The position numbers and the translations under genes are program-made. The notes below the pieces were generated by a model. That model was not told the origin of the DNA. It did no database searches and saw only the letters and a list, made by a program, of their open reading frames with translations. Shown here one piece after another: positions 21,780-34,149 of a DNA stretch of 64,000 nucleotides. Source of the DNA: Hydractinia symbiolongicarpus (Eukaryota; Cnidaria; Hydrozoa; Anthoathecata; Hydractiniidae); assembly GCF_029227915.1 (NCBI RefSeq), contig NC_079885.1:9486001-9550000 (forward strand). Reading direction: 5' to 3'. The first letter of the stretch is position 1. Each line of letters begins with the position of its first letter.

Positions 21780-22049
21780 GACGCTTTAAAACAAACCAAT
21801 CATATTCATTTCTATACTTATATCAGCCAATGAAAATGCTTTGTTTCGATCTTCTTAAATTGGTGGCATTTACAAACGCTACTACCGCTAGGTTCAGTCA
21901 AGCGCATCTACAAACAAAAGCAGCTGCAATTTTAGATTACAAGCGAGTAGTAGCAGTTTAGTTTAAGCTTGTGTTAATCAAATTTTAAAAAAAGAATTGA
22001 TGGAATTATACGGCGAAGATTAAGTGGTGCAAAAATTAAACATAGCTAG
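21780..22049 (+). promoter_or_regulatory. Possible promoter and 5' UTR exon for lectin gene 1
   Basis: Two CCAAT boxes lie near 21.80 and 21.83 kb, in a local rise of GC and CpG. A strong splice donor AG|GTAAGT follows at 22049/22050. The lectin start exon at 24865 has an acceptor (TTTTATTTTAG) three bases before its ATG, so an upstream noncoding exon is required somewhere. This is the best candidate seen. Inference only. Confidence 0.3.
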
Positions 22050-22820
22050 GTAAGTACAGATGTTTGTTCATCCAGTGAAAGTTTTTGAGAAGAAAAGTGC
22101 TCAAAGTGAAACATGAGAATCGCATGCTGTATAATTTTGATTGTTGCTGTTTTTTATTACTAAAAGTTTGTTTTAATTTCACACCTAAACAGGGCATGAA
22201 CGCTTGCACTCAAGCCCTAAGTTCGTCCATTTCGTCCAATGTTTGTTAGTTGAAATTACTGTTAACATTTCAAAATTACAATACTGACTTAAAAAATTAG
22301 CCATGCTTATGAGCAGTGTTTGAAGTTTATACGTAACCTTTGTTCAAACATTTTGAACTTAAATTCCTCAAGTCGTTCGCAGTACGCATGACCGCTTAAT
22401 TGTGCATGGAAGTTCGTTGAAAGTATATGTTTAAAAAAAGGTTTAATGTTTGATTAAAGATACATCTTAGATAGTTCAAGTGGTTATTTTTTGTAAAATA
22501 TAATTTAAATGACAAGCTGTTTGGTTTTCAAAATGTTTCAATAACGGTAAGTTTGCTAGGCTTGCTCCTCTATGAGGTGGATTTCTATTTCATAATGAAA
22601 CAAACGGTAAAGATCATTGATAACTTCACTGCGATCTGTTTGCTTTTGTTTGTTAAATACATATACTTTTTTTTTGACATACAGCAGAGAAGGTGGAAAG
22701 AATTTTCACTTTTCTTTAGCTGTGGAGAGGGGAAGGCCTTACCAACCACTTCGATATCACAGTTGTTGCGTCTGTTTGTTCTGGCGTAAAAATTAACATA
22801 GCCTGAACTTCTGAAATGTG
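22050..22820. other. Probable 5' intron of lectin gene 1, no exon seen
   Basis: Open frame 22553-22789 has no recognised domain. T-rich sequence. Confidence 0.3.
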
Positions 22821-22996
22821 CAGTATACCTTCTTCATCTCGAACAATCTTCCTCCAGCCCCGCCCGCTATCTCAAACAAATACTTTGGTCACTTTCCGAG
22901 TTTTTCTCCCTATGCTCTTTTTTTGTTTCGCACTTTCTGTATCTCGAACAAATTTCCTGTTCCTTTGCCAGTTTGAAATTAGGAAAATATACACTG
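22821..22996. mobile_element. Degraded pogo/Tigger-like MITE
   Basis: Ends CAGTATACCTTCTTCATCTC and GAAATTAGGAAAATATACACTG are diverged inverted repeats of the CAGT..TCGAAC type, with TCTCGAACAA inside. TA follows the right end but not the left. Confidence 0.5.
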
Positions 22997-24864
22997 TATT
23001 AGCTTACCACGAAGCGTACCAAACACTTTTCTAAACATTTATTTAACTCTTGCAGCCATGGTCATTGTGGCATATTATTTGGCATATTATTGACATAGGT
23101 ACCGAGCAGCATTTGGAATATGTGTTTATGGAACGGTAAAAACTTGTGTATTAAAGCTACCTTCTATTACAGCGTACTTGGTCATACCTCCCTGCTTTAG
23201 TATTTGAGCATGCGCATTGGAATTTTTTCCTTCCCGCTACGCCTGTATTTTGAACGAATCAACTTCCAAGTGTTTGTACACACTCAACTTTTTTTAAGAA
23301 CCAAAAAAAATTTAGTAAACTCTGCCATCTTTAATGTAATTGATATTGAGCATATTGAGCGACGACGTTTAAATTATTGAAGCTGCTGCAGGTTTTAGGC
23401 CATTTTTTAAAGCTGGGAGGAAGTACCTCCAAGATTAAAGCGATAAGAAACGAGTTTATATTTTCATGCCGTGATCTTGCTTGTTCATAATGTTTAATTT
23501 GTCAATATTCATTGTTCTAAAAATCAACAAACAAAATAAAAAAGCCGGCCACAAATTAGAACTGTTATGGTAAGTTTGCCTAAACAAGCTCAGTATTTTA
23601 CAATCAAGAGAATATTTATGGATCATGGTATTATGGTATATATGACGTACATATTGCGTTTTAATTTTTACGCAAACTCTCGTAAAATATCCAGTTTTTG
23701 AAAAAGTTCACTTAATACAATCCTTAATTAAAAGTTAACATGCGCAAGAAAAGACATGCTTAAAAAGGAAAGGAAAAATCAAGGAAACAACAATATTTTT
23801 TGCAGCCTTAGTGATGGTTTATGCTGTTACAGTACCATCCGTTACAAATTCACTAAAACATCACCACAATAAGTTTACTTTCTCTTACCTAACTTTATTG
23901 TGGAAAGTTTGACTAAGAGAGTTGTTTTTGCTAGGAAAGAGTAACTATGTGGAAAACAAATGGGATTTACTTAATTCTCGACCTGTATTTCATTACTTTA
24001 CGGTACGCAGTAGATAATTTTTATGATGTTATCCTTCAGTATCTGAAATTCTCGCTCGTGGATGAAAACTAACTGAAATTAATGGCTAAAAACTTTATTA
24101 AACAAAAATAAAGTTGATTCAGTTCCCTTTTCTTATTTAAAAATTATTCCGAGTAACTGTAAGCTTGCCGCAATGCTTCGAATAAACGCCCGGGGCGTTT
24201 AGTAATTTTTTTGATTTTTAGAGATGGGATCTATTTCAGGGGGCGTTTAATAAATATTTTTCCAGGAAATGTAAAACTATGGAATTTTCCATTCGCTTAA
24301 AAAACATTTTCTTTCATGGAAGCCAATCTGGAATAGTATTATCATATGAACAGGGGAATTTGTGAACAGTGACAGCCAATCTTTCCTCTTTCACTTTCCC
24401 CAGCTTCGAAACTCTCTCTCAAAAAAAGTTGGCCTTTCCGAAGCTAAATGACGTCATTATCACATTTTCGAACATTTATGCCCATTCAAAATCATTTCTT
24501 TCGCAAGCACTGCGACAAAATATCAAACTTTTTTTATATTTGTCGTCTTACAGCTGTGATTTAAGGCTTCCAACTGAAAGACATGTTACACACTTATTTT
24601 GAATGATATCAAAAATTTTGAGTTTTTTGATATTTTTCACTAACGATCATTGTAACATAAGGGTTACGACGATAAGTGAAAACAAGCCTTACTTACTAAA
24701 TTATTTCATGCAATCATGATGTAACTATAATGACGGGGATTGTATATATTTATTCAAACATTTGTGGTGCTACCTGCATACACTAAAAGTAAAATTATAT
24801 TAAAAGATAAAAATTTTAGCTCTAACATTAACCTCTTTAACTGTTTTATTGTTTTATTTTAGCC
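22997..24864. other. Upstream of lectin gene 1 start codon, no exon seen
   Basis: AT-rich. It contains AACGCCCGGGGCGTTTAGTAA near 24.19 kb and GGGGGCGTTTAATAA near 24.24 kb, similar to the GGGCGCTTAAT words of the 4.7 kb element. Confidence 0.35.
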
Positions 24865-27800
24865 ATGCATCGTCTCGTTGATATTTGTTGTTTGTTGTCC
24901 ATTTTAACCGCGTTCATAGTAAGTAAATTCTACATCTCTTCTATATATTGATAATACCTTCTGTCTCTCCCTGCGCAAAATGGTACCAAAATAGCGGTAG
25001 TTATCTTTGCTCTGTGCTACGGACACATGAAACTGTCTCTCTCTGCGCAAAATGGTACCAAAATAGCGGTAGTTATCTTTGCTCTGTGCTACGGACACAT
25101 GAAACGCGATACATAAAGGACGGCCAAACTCGTGGATATATCCAGGGGGTACCGACTAATCTTTTATAGTAATACTCGTATAAATTTTTTTATTTAAAAT
25201 GGCCGCGTGTAGCTTTATTCCAGTATCCCCACAGTGCAATACACTATGCTTACCGGTGACCACGTAGATTTTTCTACGGATTAACGACATCTCTTTAATA
25301 ATAGCCGTCGTCTGTCTGTCTGTGTGTCCGCGAAAGCCGTGTCCCGTAACGGAAACACGAAATTTTTAAAATGCGCATCAATACCAAATGCGATATATTT
25401 CTGTCCACTTCGTTGCAACGGATTAATTTAAAGGACGGGTGACCCCGTGGATTTTTCCGCGGGCTGACGACTTTTATATTAGAATACCCGAATACGTTTG
25501 TCTGTCTATCACGCAAAATGGTAACTTAGCTGCGCAAGTAGCGAGGCGCACGCAATGTGATATAAAAAGGACAGGCGAACCCGTAGATTTTTCCACGGGC
25601 TAACGACTAGTTATACAAATATTTACTGTATGTTTAGTTCTCCATTTGTTAACAATGCTCGTGATTTTTCATTAAATTATTTTAACAACATGAATCACCA
25701 AAACCTCTATAACCTGTCAGATCAGCCAAGCCTTACAGGAACAGGAAGAGATCTTAAAATCAGCAAAAATTATTAAAAAATTACAACCTATAATTTTAAA
25801 ATTGTAATTCTTTTGTTTTTCATACTCTCGTTCAAGCAAAAGCGCAGCGAAATGGAAGCGCTCTTTATTGAAAAAAGGACGTTTCAGTACTGTCTCTATT
25901 TAAAACTTTCTTTTGGAGAGGGAGAAAAAGAAAATCTTTGTCAGCAAAGAAGTCTAGAGTAATTTGTTATAATTTGTATTATTATTATAACTTGTAGGCT
26001 AAACCGTCTATCAAAAAATCTTCCATATCTGATTTAATCTCATCCAATATTTGTTTAATATGTAATCCCTGTTACAAAAGTTTCTTGTTTATTTCAATCA
26101 TTTGAAATCGTTTTAATTCGTTCAAGTATCGACTTCTTTATTTTGACTTTAATCTCTCTACCTGATAGGTAATCAAAATATTCGAAAATAATTCCAAACG
26201 TTATTTCTGAAAACTGATAGATTTAATTGTTCACTTGGTTATCTTACATGTCAGATATTACATGCCCGTTCTCGCTGAGTGTCAGCATTATACGCTCTTA
26301 TTAGTTTTAAAGAGTGTGTCTTAAGCTAAGGGAAAAATACGTTTTTCACCCCTATAAGACAGAACATTTATGAAAGAATATAATAGAAAGAGAGTAAAGG
26401 CTCTATTTTGGCTGTTTCCGTGACCATCAGTAAAGTGAACCGCAACACCAATAGTGACCATTTTTATCTATTACAGTATTACTTTACTTTCATGTAACGC
26501 CTCTCAAACCATACAAAACTTTTCTGCGTCACTTAGCATAATATTGTGTGTTAAATGTAGCCACAAGTATCTACAAAGCGACTCAATAGTGTGCCCTAAA
26601 ATGAAAACTCGTCAGCTTTCAGACTTGGATACAGAGATGCTGCAAAAATCAAATTGGCAGCATCACGCCGCTTCAGTTGCTTTGAAAGCTGTCAAATTCA
26701 AAACAAACAAAAAACTTGGAATGCTTTTTTCTTGTTTCACTATCAAAGAATGTGTTGTCAATGATATCTAGATATCCAAGAGGTCACGCTTCACACTTCC
26801 ATCACCAGTTGTCCTCTGTATTTTTTTCTCACACCGGTAACTTTATGTTATGCTGCGCGTAAAATCGAATTTTTGTGCTTTTTTCATACCGTAAAATTGC
26901 CCGCGAGTTGCAAGTGGAAGGACTTCACCTTGGAAAAATTCGCCTGTATCACTGCCGTTTTTTCTTGATACAATTTTATGGGATGATCTCCGCCTAGTAC
27001 CATACTCCTATAATAATAACTCTTTTTAAACTCTTTTTTATGCAGTCTTGCAACCCTACTTCATTTGAAAGACCCAAGAGACAAAATGGAAATTCGGATT
27101 ACGAATTAATGCAAAGGTACTGGAGGGAAGTTTTACCACTTGGTTTCTTTATCAACAATGGTGCAGCTGAAACAGGTTGGCTACTAAGCGGTTTTTTTAT
27201 ATATATATTTCTTTATTTCGCTGGCATAGAATTTTACCCTGCATTTATATTTTTAAGCTTTTTTAAATTTACGTTACGTTTTAAATGCTGAAGCTCACCA
27301 TTCTCGACCTTAGTGCACTTTGAGATAAAAGAGCTCTGGGGGCGAGGATGTGAGCTAACTATGAAAATATGGAAAAACTTTTTGGCAATTTTACAAAAAT
27401 GAACAACTAGAACTTAGTCTCTTGTTCTATTTTACATTTAATTTACGTCTTTTTGGATTCTTCAGGGAAAAAATCAAGATTCTAGAACAGAGTATTGATA
27501 AAGTTAAAATACTTTTTCAGTGATTTTCAGGCTATCTTAAAATAAATATTATCTTCGCATAACAAGATTCAGAACCAAGGCCAATTTAATTTCTTCCGTT
27601 TAGGAGATAATACCGCCGCTGTTAGTGTCCGTGACAAAATCGAGCGTCTAGAATCAGAAGGCAGCGGTGACGTACGGCGTGACGATATTGCCAGACCAAC
27701 ACCATCTATTACAATACAAAACGATAAAAAAGCTACTGTTAATAACGAAAAAATTAGCACGGAGGAGAGTGGTAAATTGGCCGCAAAAATTGAAAAAGGA

Positions 27801-29713
27801 GGAGACTCCGCTGGAGAAGACAAGAAAGCTGATCCTGGTGACAAAAAGACGGTAAGCCGGGTGTTTATTTGCGTCACTTTGCGTCACTTGGCGACACTGG
27901 TGGCACTACTCATATATTTGCTACCGCTCTATATAAGTTATGAATATTAAATATCGTGTGCCAATGATTAGCTACCGAGGCAACAAGATAAAAGGCTCTC
28001 TTTTTCTTGAACATATATATAGGTCTCCCAACATTCTTTCTTTGTCCCCAACTTTTTCTATCTAAAGCAGTTTCTCCAGTCCCCTGCAATTTCGTAATAA
28101 GAGAGAATCCACTTCTTTTTATCGTTATCTGGAACATTCTCCCTGTCAACACACACACACCATAAAGGGAACCAGTATAAATACCAGTTTGAGAAGGTCG
28201 ATTGGTTGGCGGCACAATTTTAGTGTTAATAGCAAAATTCGGGCAAACAACAACTGCACTCGATTGTTGTTTCGCAACCGTTTTCCAAATATGTCTTTGT
28301 TAAATATTATTATTAGGGTAGGAGAGGTAATTTAGCTAACAGTTACATCTTTTGGGCATTTAAACATACAGTTTTACACTTCATACAGCCACCCTTGGAA
28401 AAAAGTAGAGGGTTGGTGGAGAGGGGAAGTTGTAAGCTAAGGCGTCGGTTATCTGGGTTGTTAATTACATACATTTAACAGACATTGCTGAATTACTCGA
28501 TTTTTAGCCCAACATAAGGGTTTAGAATAGGAACTATCAGCACTTCAGAAGATATGGTATTTACCACAACATATGACATTCTACGTTTATAATTCGTTAG
28601 CCTTAAATACACATATGGGGATACTTAAGTATACTGAATATGATAAACGTCACAGACCTTTAGGTAGAAAAGTTGATAAAAAATGTCTCATCTGCTACAA
28701 ACATGTAGAATTCCCTTTAAATTTCAAAGCCTTAGAGAGAAATTCACCTATTTCTTTCGCAAACATTATTATTGTCCTCTATGAAAAAAGAAAAACAAAG
28801 TAAAGCTTTCTCTTAATGTATTTAGTTTTATAATCACGTTTTTATTTCCAAATAAATAGGAAAAAGAATTAATGGATAGAAAAATTGTTTTCATGTGCTT
28901 GTGCGTTTCGTTCTATAATAAATCCAGGGGAAGGGGAGAACGGTCTAAAATGAGATAAAGCAGTTCTGGCCTAAAATTGTTCTAAGTGAAACTGTGATTT
29001 CCTTCCACCATGGTAGAGTAAGGAAGAATGACCTAAAATTACTCAAATTGTTATTATTTTTAAAGATTCACAAGTAAAAAGGATATTAAATAGTTAAAGA
29101 ATTTTAAAGACCACAGACTCGAGGCTAGATTTCGATTTTAGTGTCTTGCACAAATGTCAAGGTAATGGCGGTGGAAATTTTTATTAGCGCGGGTGTTCTG
29201 TTTATCACGTGCTATTGTTTAGAATGTGCGATGATTAAGAAAAACCCGTTTAAACCGTTTCGTAGCCTCTTAAAGAATACTGATTGAAATTTTTTAATTC
29301 TTATACCTAAAGTTACTGTTTATTATGAAACAATTAAGAACTATTATCGAAACGTAAATTTTAATTTTTAGGTGCGAACAACTGTCACATGTCAGGGTCA
29401 AAAAGAATGGTTACAGTGTGATGGACCATACGAATTAATAAAAATAAAAAACGCATTTTGGGGTCGCGATAATGATTACACGTGTACGAAAAGTGGCGTA
29501 ACGCATGGACTTAAGACGGATAAAAATTGTGCGCAGGATGAATCGAACACGATGACAAAAGTCCAAGAGGCGTGTGATAACGAGAACGTGTGTGAAGTGG
29601 TGGCTTCTGGGATATATTTTGATAAAGCAGACTGCTCGGACGTATACAAATTTTTAAGGATGGATTGGGAGTGTGCTCCAAGTGAGTCGAGAATAAAAGA
29701 ATCTGTCAGTTAG
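24865..29713 (+). CDS. Secreted SUEL-type (rhamnose-binding family) lectin, gene 1
   Basis: I join exons 24865-24918, 27046-27175, 27604-27851 and 29372-29713 (774 nt, 257 aa); phases agree at all three GT-AG junctions. Exon 1 is a signal peptide (MHRLVDICCLLSILTAF). Exon 2 starts with a short segment ending ERPKRQ, a possible propeptide with a dibasic site, then SDYELMQRYW and FFINNG. Exon 3 is a Lys/Glu/Asp-rich linker. Exon 4 is one SUEL domain with eight cysteines (TVTCQGQKEWLQC, YTC, KNCAQDESN, EAC, VCEVVAS, DC, KFLRMDWEC). Family role: extracellular binding of rhamnose or galactose. The usual YGR is WGR here and DPC is ADC, so sugar choice may differ. Gene 2 downstream shares the whole plan. 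Exon 1 is assigned by phase and signal-peptide fit and is the least certain exon. Confidence 0.8.
24935..25610 (+). repeat. Array of four head-to-tail Helitron-like units
   Basis: Lies in intron 1 of lectin gene 1, 16 bases after the donor. Unit starts: ATCTCTTCTATATATTG (TC at 24935), TCTTTTATAGTAATAC (25160), TCTCTTTAATAATAGCC (25290) and TTTATATTAGAATACCC (about 25472). Unit ends: CTAA at 25156-25159 and CTAG at 25607-25610. Hairpins have arms CGTAGA/TCTACG, CCCGTGGA/TCCGCGGG and CCCGTAGA/TCCACGGG. The first unit holds an internal direct duplication of about 70 bp (24959-25101). Confidence 0.75.
25611..27045 (+). other. Remainder of lectin 1 intron 1
   Basis: No supported exon. The open frame at 26454-26771 lacks splice context and domain similarity. 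Confidence 0.5.
27852..29371 (+). other. Lectin 1 intron 3
   Basis: Intron of 1,520 bases with no further repeat boundary recognised. Open frames inside (for example 28573-28803) show no domain. Confidence 0.5.
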
Positions 29714-31382
29714 GTATATATATACTCATATATAAACTAAAATGCACCGAACACAAATACAACTAAAAATTATCCAAATGCAGCGAGCTTTTTTTGTCAT
29801 GTGATCTGTTCTGATTTATTTAATTTTTGACGATTTTATTAATATATGAAGCATCTTACATACATGACAAAATTTATCTGTACGTTCAAACAACAACAGT
29901 AACAACAAAAGAATTCAAAACAACATATTTTGTTCAGTTAGATCATACCCACCGAAGTAGCTACCACGGCTTGTAGTGTTTTTTTATTTGGAGTAGAGAT
30001 ATTTCCATGCGAGCAAAATGCATTTTCTTCCTCACAATGTCATACATCTTTTCTGGTGTCAGAATTAGATTTGTCTCAAAAATTCATGAAATTTTTACAT
30101 GAGAATTTAATTTTTTTTATTTTATTTTTTTCGACTTATTTTCTTAATTCTCTTTGACCCTCTTTCCGGTAGGAATATATCTCTTATAAATGTAATTTTA
30201 ACTCTACGAAAAATCCAGTTACTCGCTCTTTTACTCGCTTTATATGGAATACGATGAAAAGTTGTTTTCTTAAATCAGACCACTGAAAGTTGTTTCGTAA
30301 AAACCAGTACAACGTTTCCCTCTTATCTTCGTCAACTTCGTTTGTCTTGCTTATCATAAAAATTATTTTCCCCTTTCTCGCTTATTCAAACTCTCTTTAT
30401 ATGCATTACACTGTAATTAATAATAATTCTTTGTGTAGATAGTTGCATATCTTTGTTATTTGGAAATTTTGACCAGATCAGAGAGAGATTTGGTTTTTGT
30501 TATTGTTGTAAGTTTTATTCTTTTAGGAGAGAAATATTTTTCGATGTATTACTTTCTACTTCATAATAACAGTTAAAATAAAAGAAGCATTTGCATTTGT
30601 ATTTATTTGTTAATTATCTACTATATTTATTATATTTACGTTATATGTGTGCTGTTATTTATATAACTCGGCTAATGTAATGCTCTGCTTTAAGAAATGA
30701 CGCCTTTACTTGGATTTGAAGAAGATGCGACAACGTTCTTTTTAAACACAGCGATTTTTTTGTTTTCAATATATCAGCGCATTTTATTTATATCTTAATG
30801 ATTAAATGAATCAAAATCTCTTAATCAAATGATCCTTTTAACGGTAATAATGTTGCTAATGGAACATCTGCAGTTAAAGACGCTTGTTGGTTGAAATATT
30901 CAATTGATTGAAATGATAGAAAGTTTGTTAGCAAGTATGCAGACTTAACGAAGCGTGAAGATGACTCAGCTGCTTCACTGCACAAAGGTGTAAACAAATC
31001 TATCAGCTCACAACTCTTTCTTGAAACAACACTACAAACAGATGCAGAAATGAAAGCTTTGCAGAGATGAGATTGTAATGTAACTTTTTTTATACAAAAA
31101 AACTTGCAAAGTTGGAGTTACCAGGAAAAAGGTTTTTATTATGTTTAAAGATGTTTCTATATATGCTTTCTCTACCATGTGTGTGAACTGAGGATTTTTA
31201 TTTTATCAGATGTTAAGTGTTCATTGAATATGTCTTCAAACAGATCAATTTGAGCTTAATTTGTAGCTCGCACTTATGTGTTTCAGTAACTTCCGTTTGC
31301 GACATAATATGAGCAAACTAACCCCAACCTTAACATAATGTTTTCCCTTAGGTTGATTGGTTGAGAAATTGGTGTGTTAGCA
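29714..31382. other. Interval between the two lectin genes
   Basis: 3' flank of gene 1 and probable promoter or 5' UTR of gene 2. A pyrimidine-rich acceptor (TTTTCCCTTAG) at 31341-31352 suggests a noncoding first exon upstream, as in gene 1. No other gene. Confidence 0.45.
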
Positions 31383-33287
31383 ATGAATGGTATTTGGCCA
31401 GCATTATCTTTATTGCTTGCGATCATTTGTGTTGGATACACCGTAAGTTTCTTTCATAACTAAAACCTTTTTATTACGCAAAGAACATTATTATAAGGAA
31501 TGCTCAATGGTAACTTTCTAAGGCACTGTGAGGCTGAAGTAACTCGACTTGTAATGGATATTTAGGGTGAATGAAAACGTTTGCCCTGTACTTTTTATCA
31601 AGGAAAACTGGTAACGAGTATCTAAACTTAAGACCTAAAACTTGAGACTTCAAATATTTTGTTCTAAAAAGCTCTAAATGGTTTTTTAAAGTACTAAGGG
31701 ACTGCTTCCAAGACTGAAATTTTTAAAAATCTGGAACAACTTATGTATTTATTGTGCTCATAAGATAATTGTTCAAGTATTTTGAAAAGGTAGATAAGTA
31801 AAATACTATGTATATATGACACCATACTGCATATAACATTTTCTACAAATTTGAATGTACTGTTTCTATAAGAGCCAGTCAGAATCCTTGAAAATTTAAA
31901 CAATTTAGGAATTATGCTAAGATCAGGATCCTTTGAGATCTATTTTAATCTCTATAATAATAACTGTATTCGGTCTGTCCCTGCACAAAATGGTACCTCA
32001 AGTAACGAGACAGACGAAATGCGGTATATAAAAGGACGACTATGTACTAAGAAGTCTTCTTAAACAGCAACCTCATTTTCAGGGCATTTTACCTTTTCAA
32101 TAAGGGTAAAGAGACCTTGAGAATTAGGTATTATTTAATTTCTTGCCAAAATAACGGAAAGAGTTGTTTCACTTTCTTCTTTGTTTACATGGAAAGTGAT
32201 GCTGGCGTAAAATGATATACCGCCAAATAAACTGTTGTGTCAAATATGAATAATTCTCTAGAATGCTGGTTTATGGGATGTTATAAAACGTTCACGTCGA
32301 AATTATCCCGATAATGAATTAGCTATGATGTATTGGAATTCGCCCGTCTCCTTCGGAGTATACGTCAACAATGACTTCGGTGGTGATGGGACGGGTGATA
32401 CTATAAAACGTACAGACACTCCCCTGCATCCAGCGGGTAGTGGAAGCGGTAGTGGTGGAAACTACTTCGCTGACAGTGCAAAACGTGATTCAGTTCCAAC
32501 TCCAAAGAAGGTGGAGATGGAAAAGAAATCAGAATTAACAGCACAAGCAGCCAAGGTGGAAGTGCAGGGAGAAGATGACGAAACGAAGGTAAGAGGAACA
32601 TTTGTATCTGTATTTTGTAGATGTATCTTGACCGAACGATGTCATGTGAAAGACTATCTGCACTGCGCAAGTGACATTAATGTGATAAATAACTCGCGAC
32701 ACATTGGGCGGAATAGCTATTTACACTGTACAAGTAACAACACAGTGCAGAATAGCTATAAACATTGTACAAACGACAATACTGTGCAAAAGGACAATCA
32801 GCAATTATTTAATTTTTTATCAGTGTCAATGGCAGTTGTCTTATTTTCATGTTTTAAAACCTTGACTTTTTTCTTTCAGCGTCACACAACAGTCACGTGC
32901 CAAGGTCAAAAGGAATGGCTGCAATGTCCTATGTATCACTTAATAAAAATCAACAGTGCATTCTGGGGTCGAGACGAAGAAGCCGCTTGTTCGAAGTCTA
33001 GTGTAGAACATGGATTAAAAACTGATAAAATGTGTGCTCAAGATGAAAGCAACACAATGATAAAAGTGCAAAACGCCTGCGATGGAGAGAGTGCATGTGA
33101 ATTAGTCTCCTCCCCTGTGTATTTCGATCGTACTGATTGTCCAGATGTTTACAAATTTTTAAGAGTTAACTGGGAATGTGCTCACAGCGAGTCCAGGCTA
33201 AAAGATACGATAGACGGGGGTACGAAAGACGTTGCCGAGAATACACAAGTGGAAAAACCTTCCAACACGACTAGTACTTTGAAGTAA
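31383..33287 (+). CDS. Secreted SUEL-type (rhamnose-binding family) lectin, gene 2
   Basis: I join exons 31383-31442, 32262-32588 and 32880-33287 (795 nt, 264 aa); all junctions are phase 0. Exon 1 encodes a signal peptide (MNGIWPALSLLLAIICVGYT). Exon 2 opens with a short segment ending IKRSRRN, a furin-like site, then NELAMMYW and YVNND, a Gly/Ser stretch (PAGSGSGSGGN) and an acidic/Lys linker. It corresponds to exons 2 plus 3 of gene 1. Exon 3 is a SUEL domain with eight cysteines (TVTCQGQKEWLQC, AAC, KMCAQDESN, NAC, ACELVSS, DC, KFLRVNWEC), then a polar tail. It has WGR instead of YGR, as gene 1 does. AATAAA at 33326-33331. A tandem duplicate of gene 1 with independent divergence of the linker. 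Confidence 0.85.
31950..32042 (+). repeat. Helitron-like short unit, partial, in lectin 2 intron 1
   Basis: Starts ATCTCTATAATAATAACTG then CGGTCTGTCCCTGCACAAAATGG, GAGACAGACGAAATGCGGTATATAAAAGGACG. The 3' hairpin is lost. Confidence 0.6.
32589..32879 (+). other. Stop-free, in-frame intron of lectin gene 2 with internal repeats
   Basis: 291 bases (97 codons) with no stop in the gene frame, GTAAGA donor and TTTCTTTCAG acceptor. Three imperfect repeats of about 50 bases would translate as DYLHCASD, SYLHCTSNNTVQ and SYKHCTNDNTVQ. Confidence 0.75.
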
Positions 33288-33840
33288 AAACAACATCGTA
33301 GAATAGGACAAAGAGGATATGATCTAATAAAGCAAAAGAGATGTGGTACTCCACACCGTTAGACTATTTTAATATCTTGAATACTTCTTTCGATTGATTT
33401 GAGAAAACGAAAAAAAGGGGGATAGGTGAGGCAATCGAGAAAATTATGCGGCTGCTGCTCCAGAGTTAACCATATTTCTGGATAGCTAGGTACGCTTTAA
33501 AAACAGCCAATCACAACTATTGATTCCCTACATTTGCCCTGATAGCATACTGCACGTAGTGTAGAGGGCATCATTTGTACTGTACATAACCTTAATACTT
33601 ATACACTTGTTCACTAGTAAAGGTTTTTATGTTCTTTTTTAGAAAGTTTTGTGATAACATATTTATATGATTATTATATGTTTTATATATACATGATTGT
33701 CTTTTTATTCCTAAAAGCGGTTACGTTGGCAGCATGCTTTTCCCCACAGTCGCTATCAAGAAATGCGAGTAATGAATAGTAATGAACTTTTGTCGGTTAA
33801 AGTCCACGAAACATTTTTATTTTTAATTTATTTATTTATT
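33288..33840. other. 3' flank of lectin gene 2
   Basis: Contains AATAAA at 33326-33331. No gene. Confidence 0.5.
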
Positions 33841-33851
33841 TATTTACCTGA

Positions 33852-33952
33852 AATACACATCTGGTAATTCGGACACATATAGTTGAAATCGGCAGCAAAA
33901 AGGATACGACTATCATATTGAAATTAAGCATTCCAATTACCAGATGTGTATT
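33852..33952. repeat. Stem-loop with 18-bp perfect arms
   Basis: AATACACATCTGGTAATT at 33852-33869 and its exact reverse complement at 33935-33952, with a 65-base loop. Confidence 0.8.
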
Positions 33953-34149
33953 ATATATTTGTGTATGTTCGTTATCCCTAATTTTTATTTTATTTATATA
34001 CTAACTCATTATTTTTTTCTTTCCTAAATTTAATAAATAATTCATTTATTTATTATTTTCATTTCTTAACCTTATTTTTTTTCACACTAACATTATCTGC
34101 TATACAATCTGTCTCTGATATAACATTACTTACAGCAGCACTAAGGCTG

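Noticed and set aside
22816-23034. 72-codon open frame
   Set aside because: Lies across a degraded pogo-type MITE (22821-22996).
26454-26771. 105-codon open frame in lectin 1 intron
   Set aside because: No motif and not joined in phase with the lectin exons.
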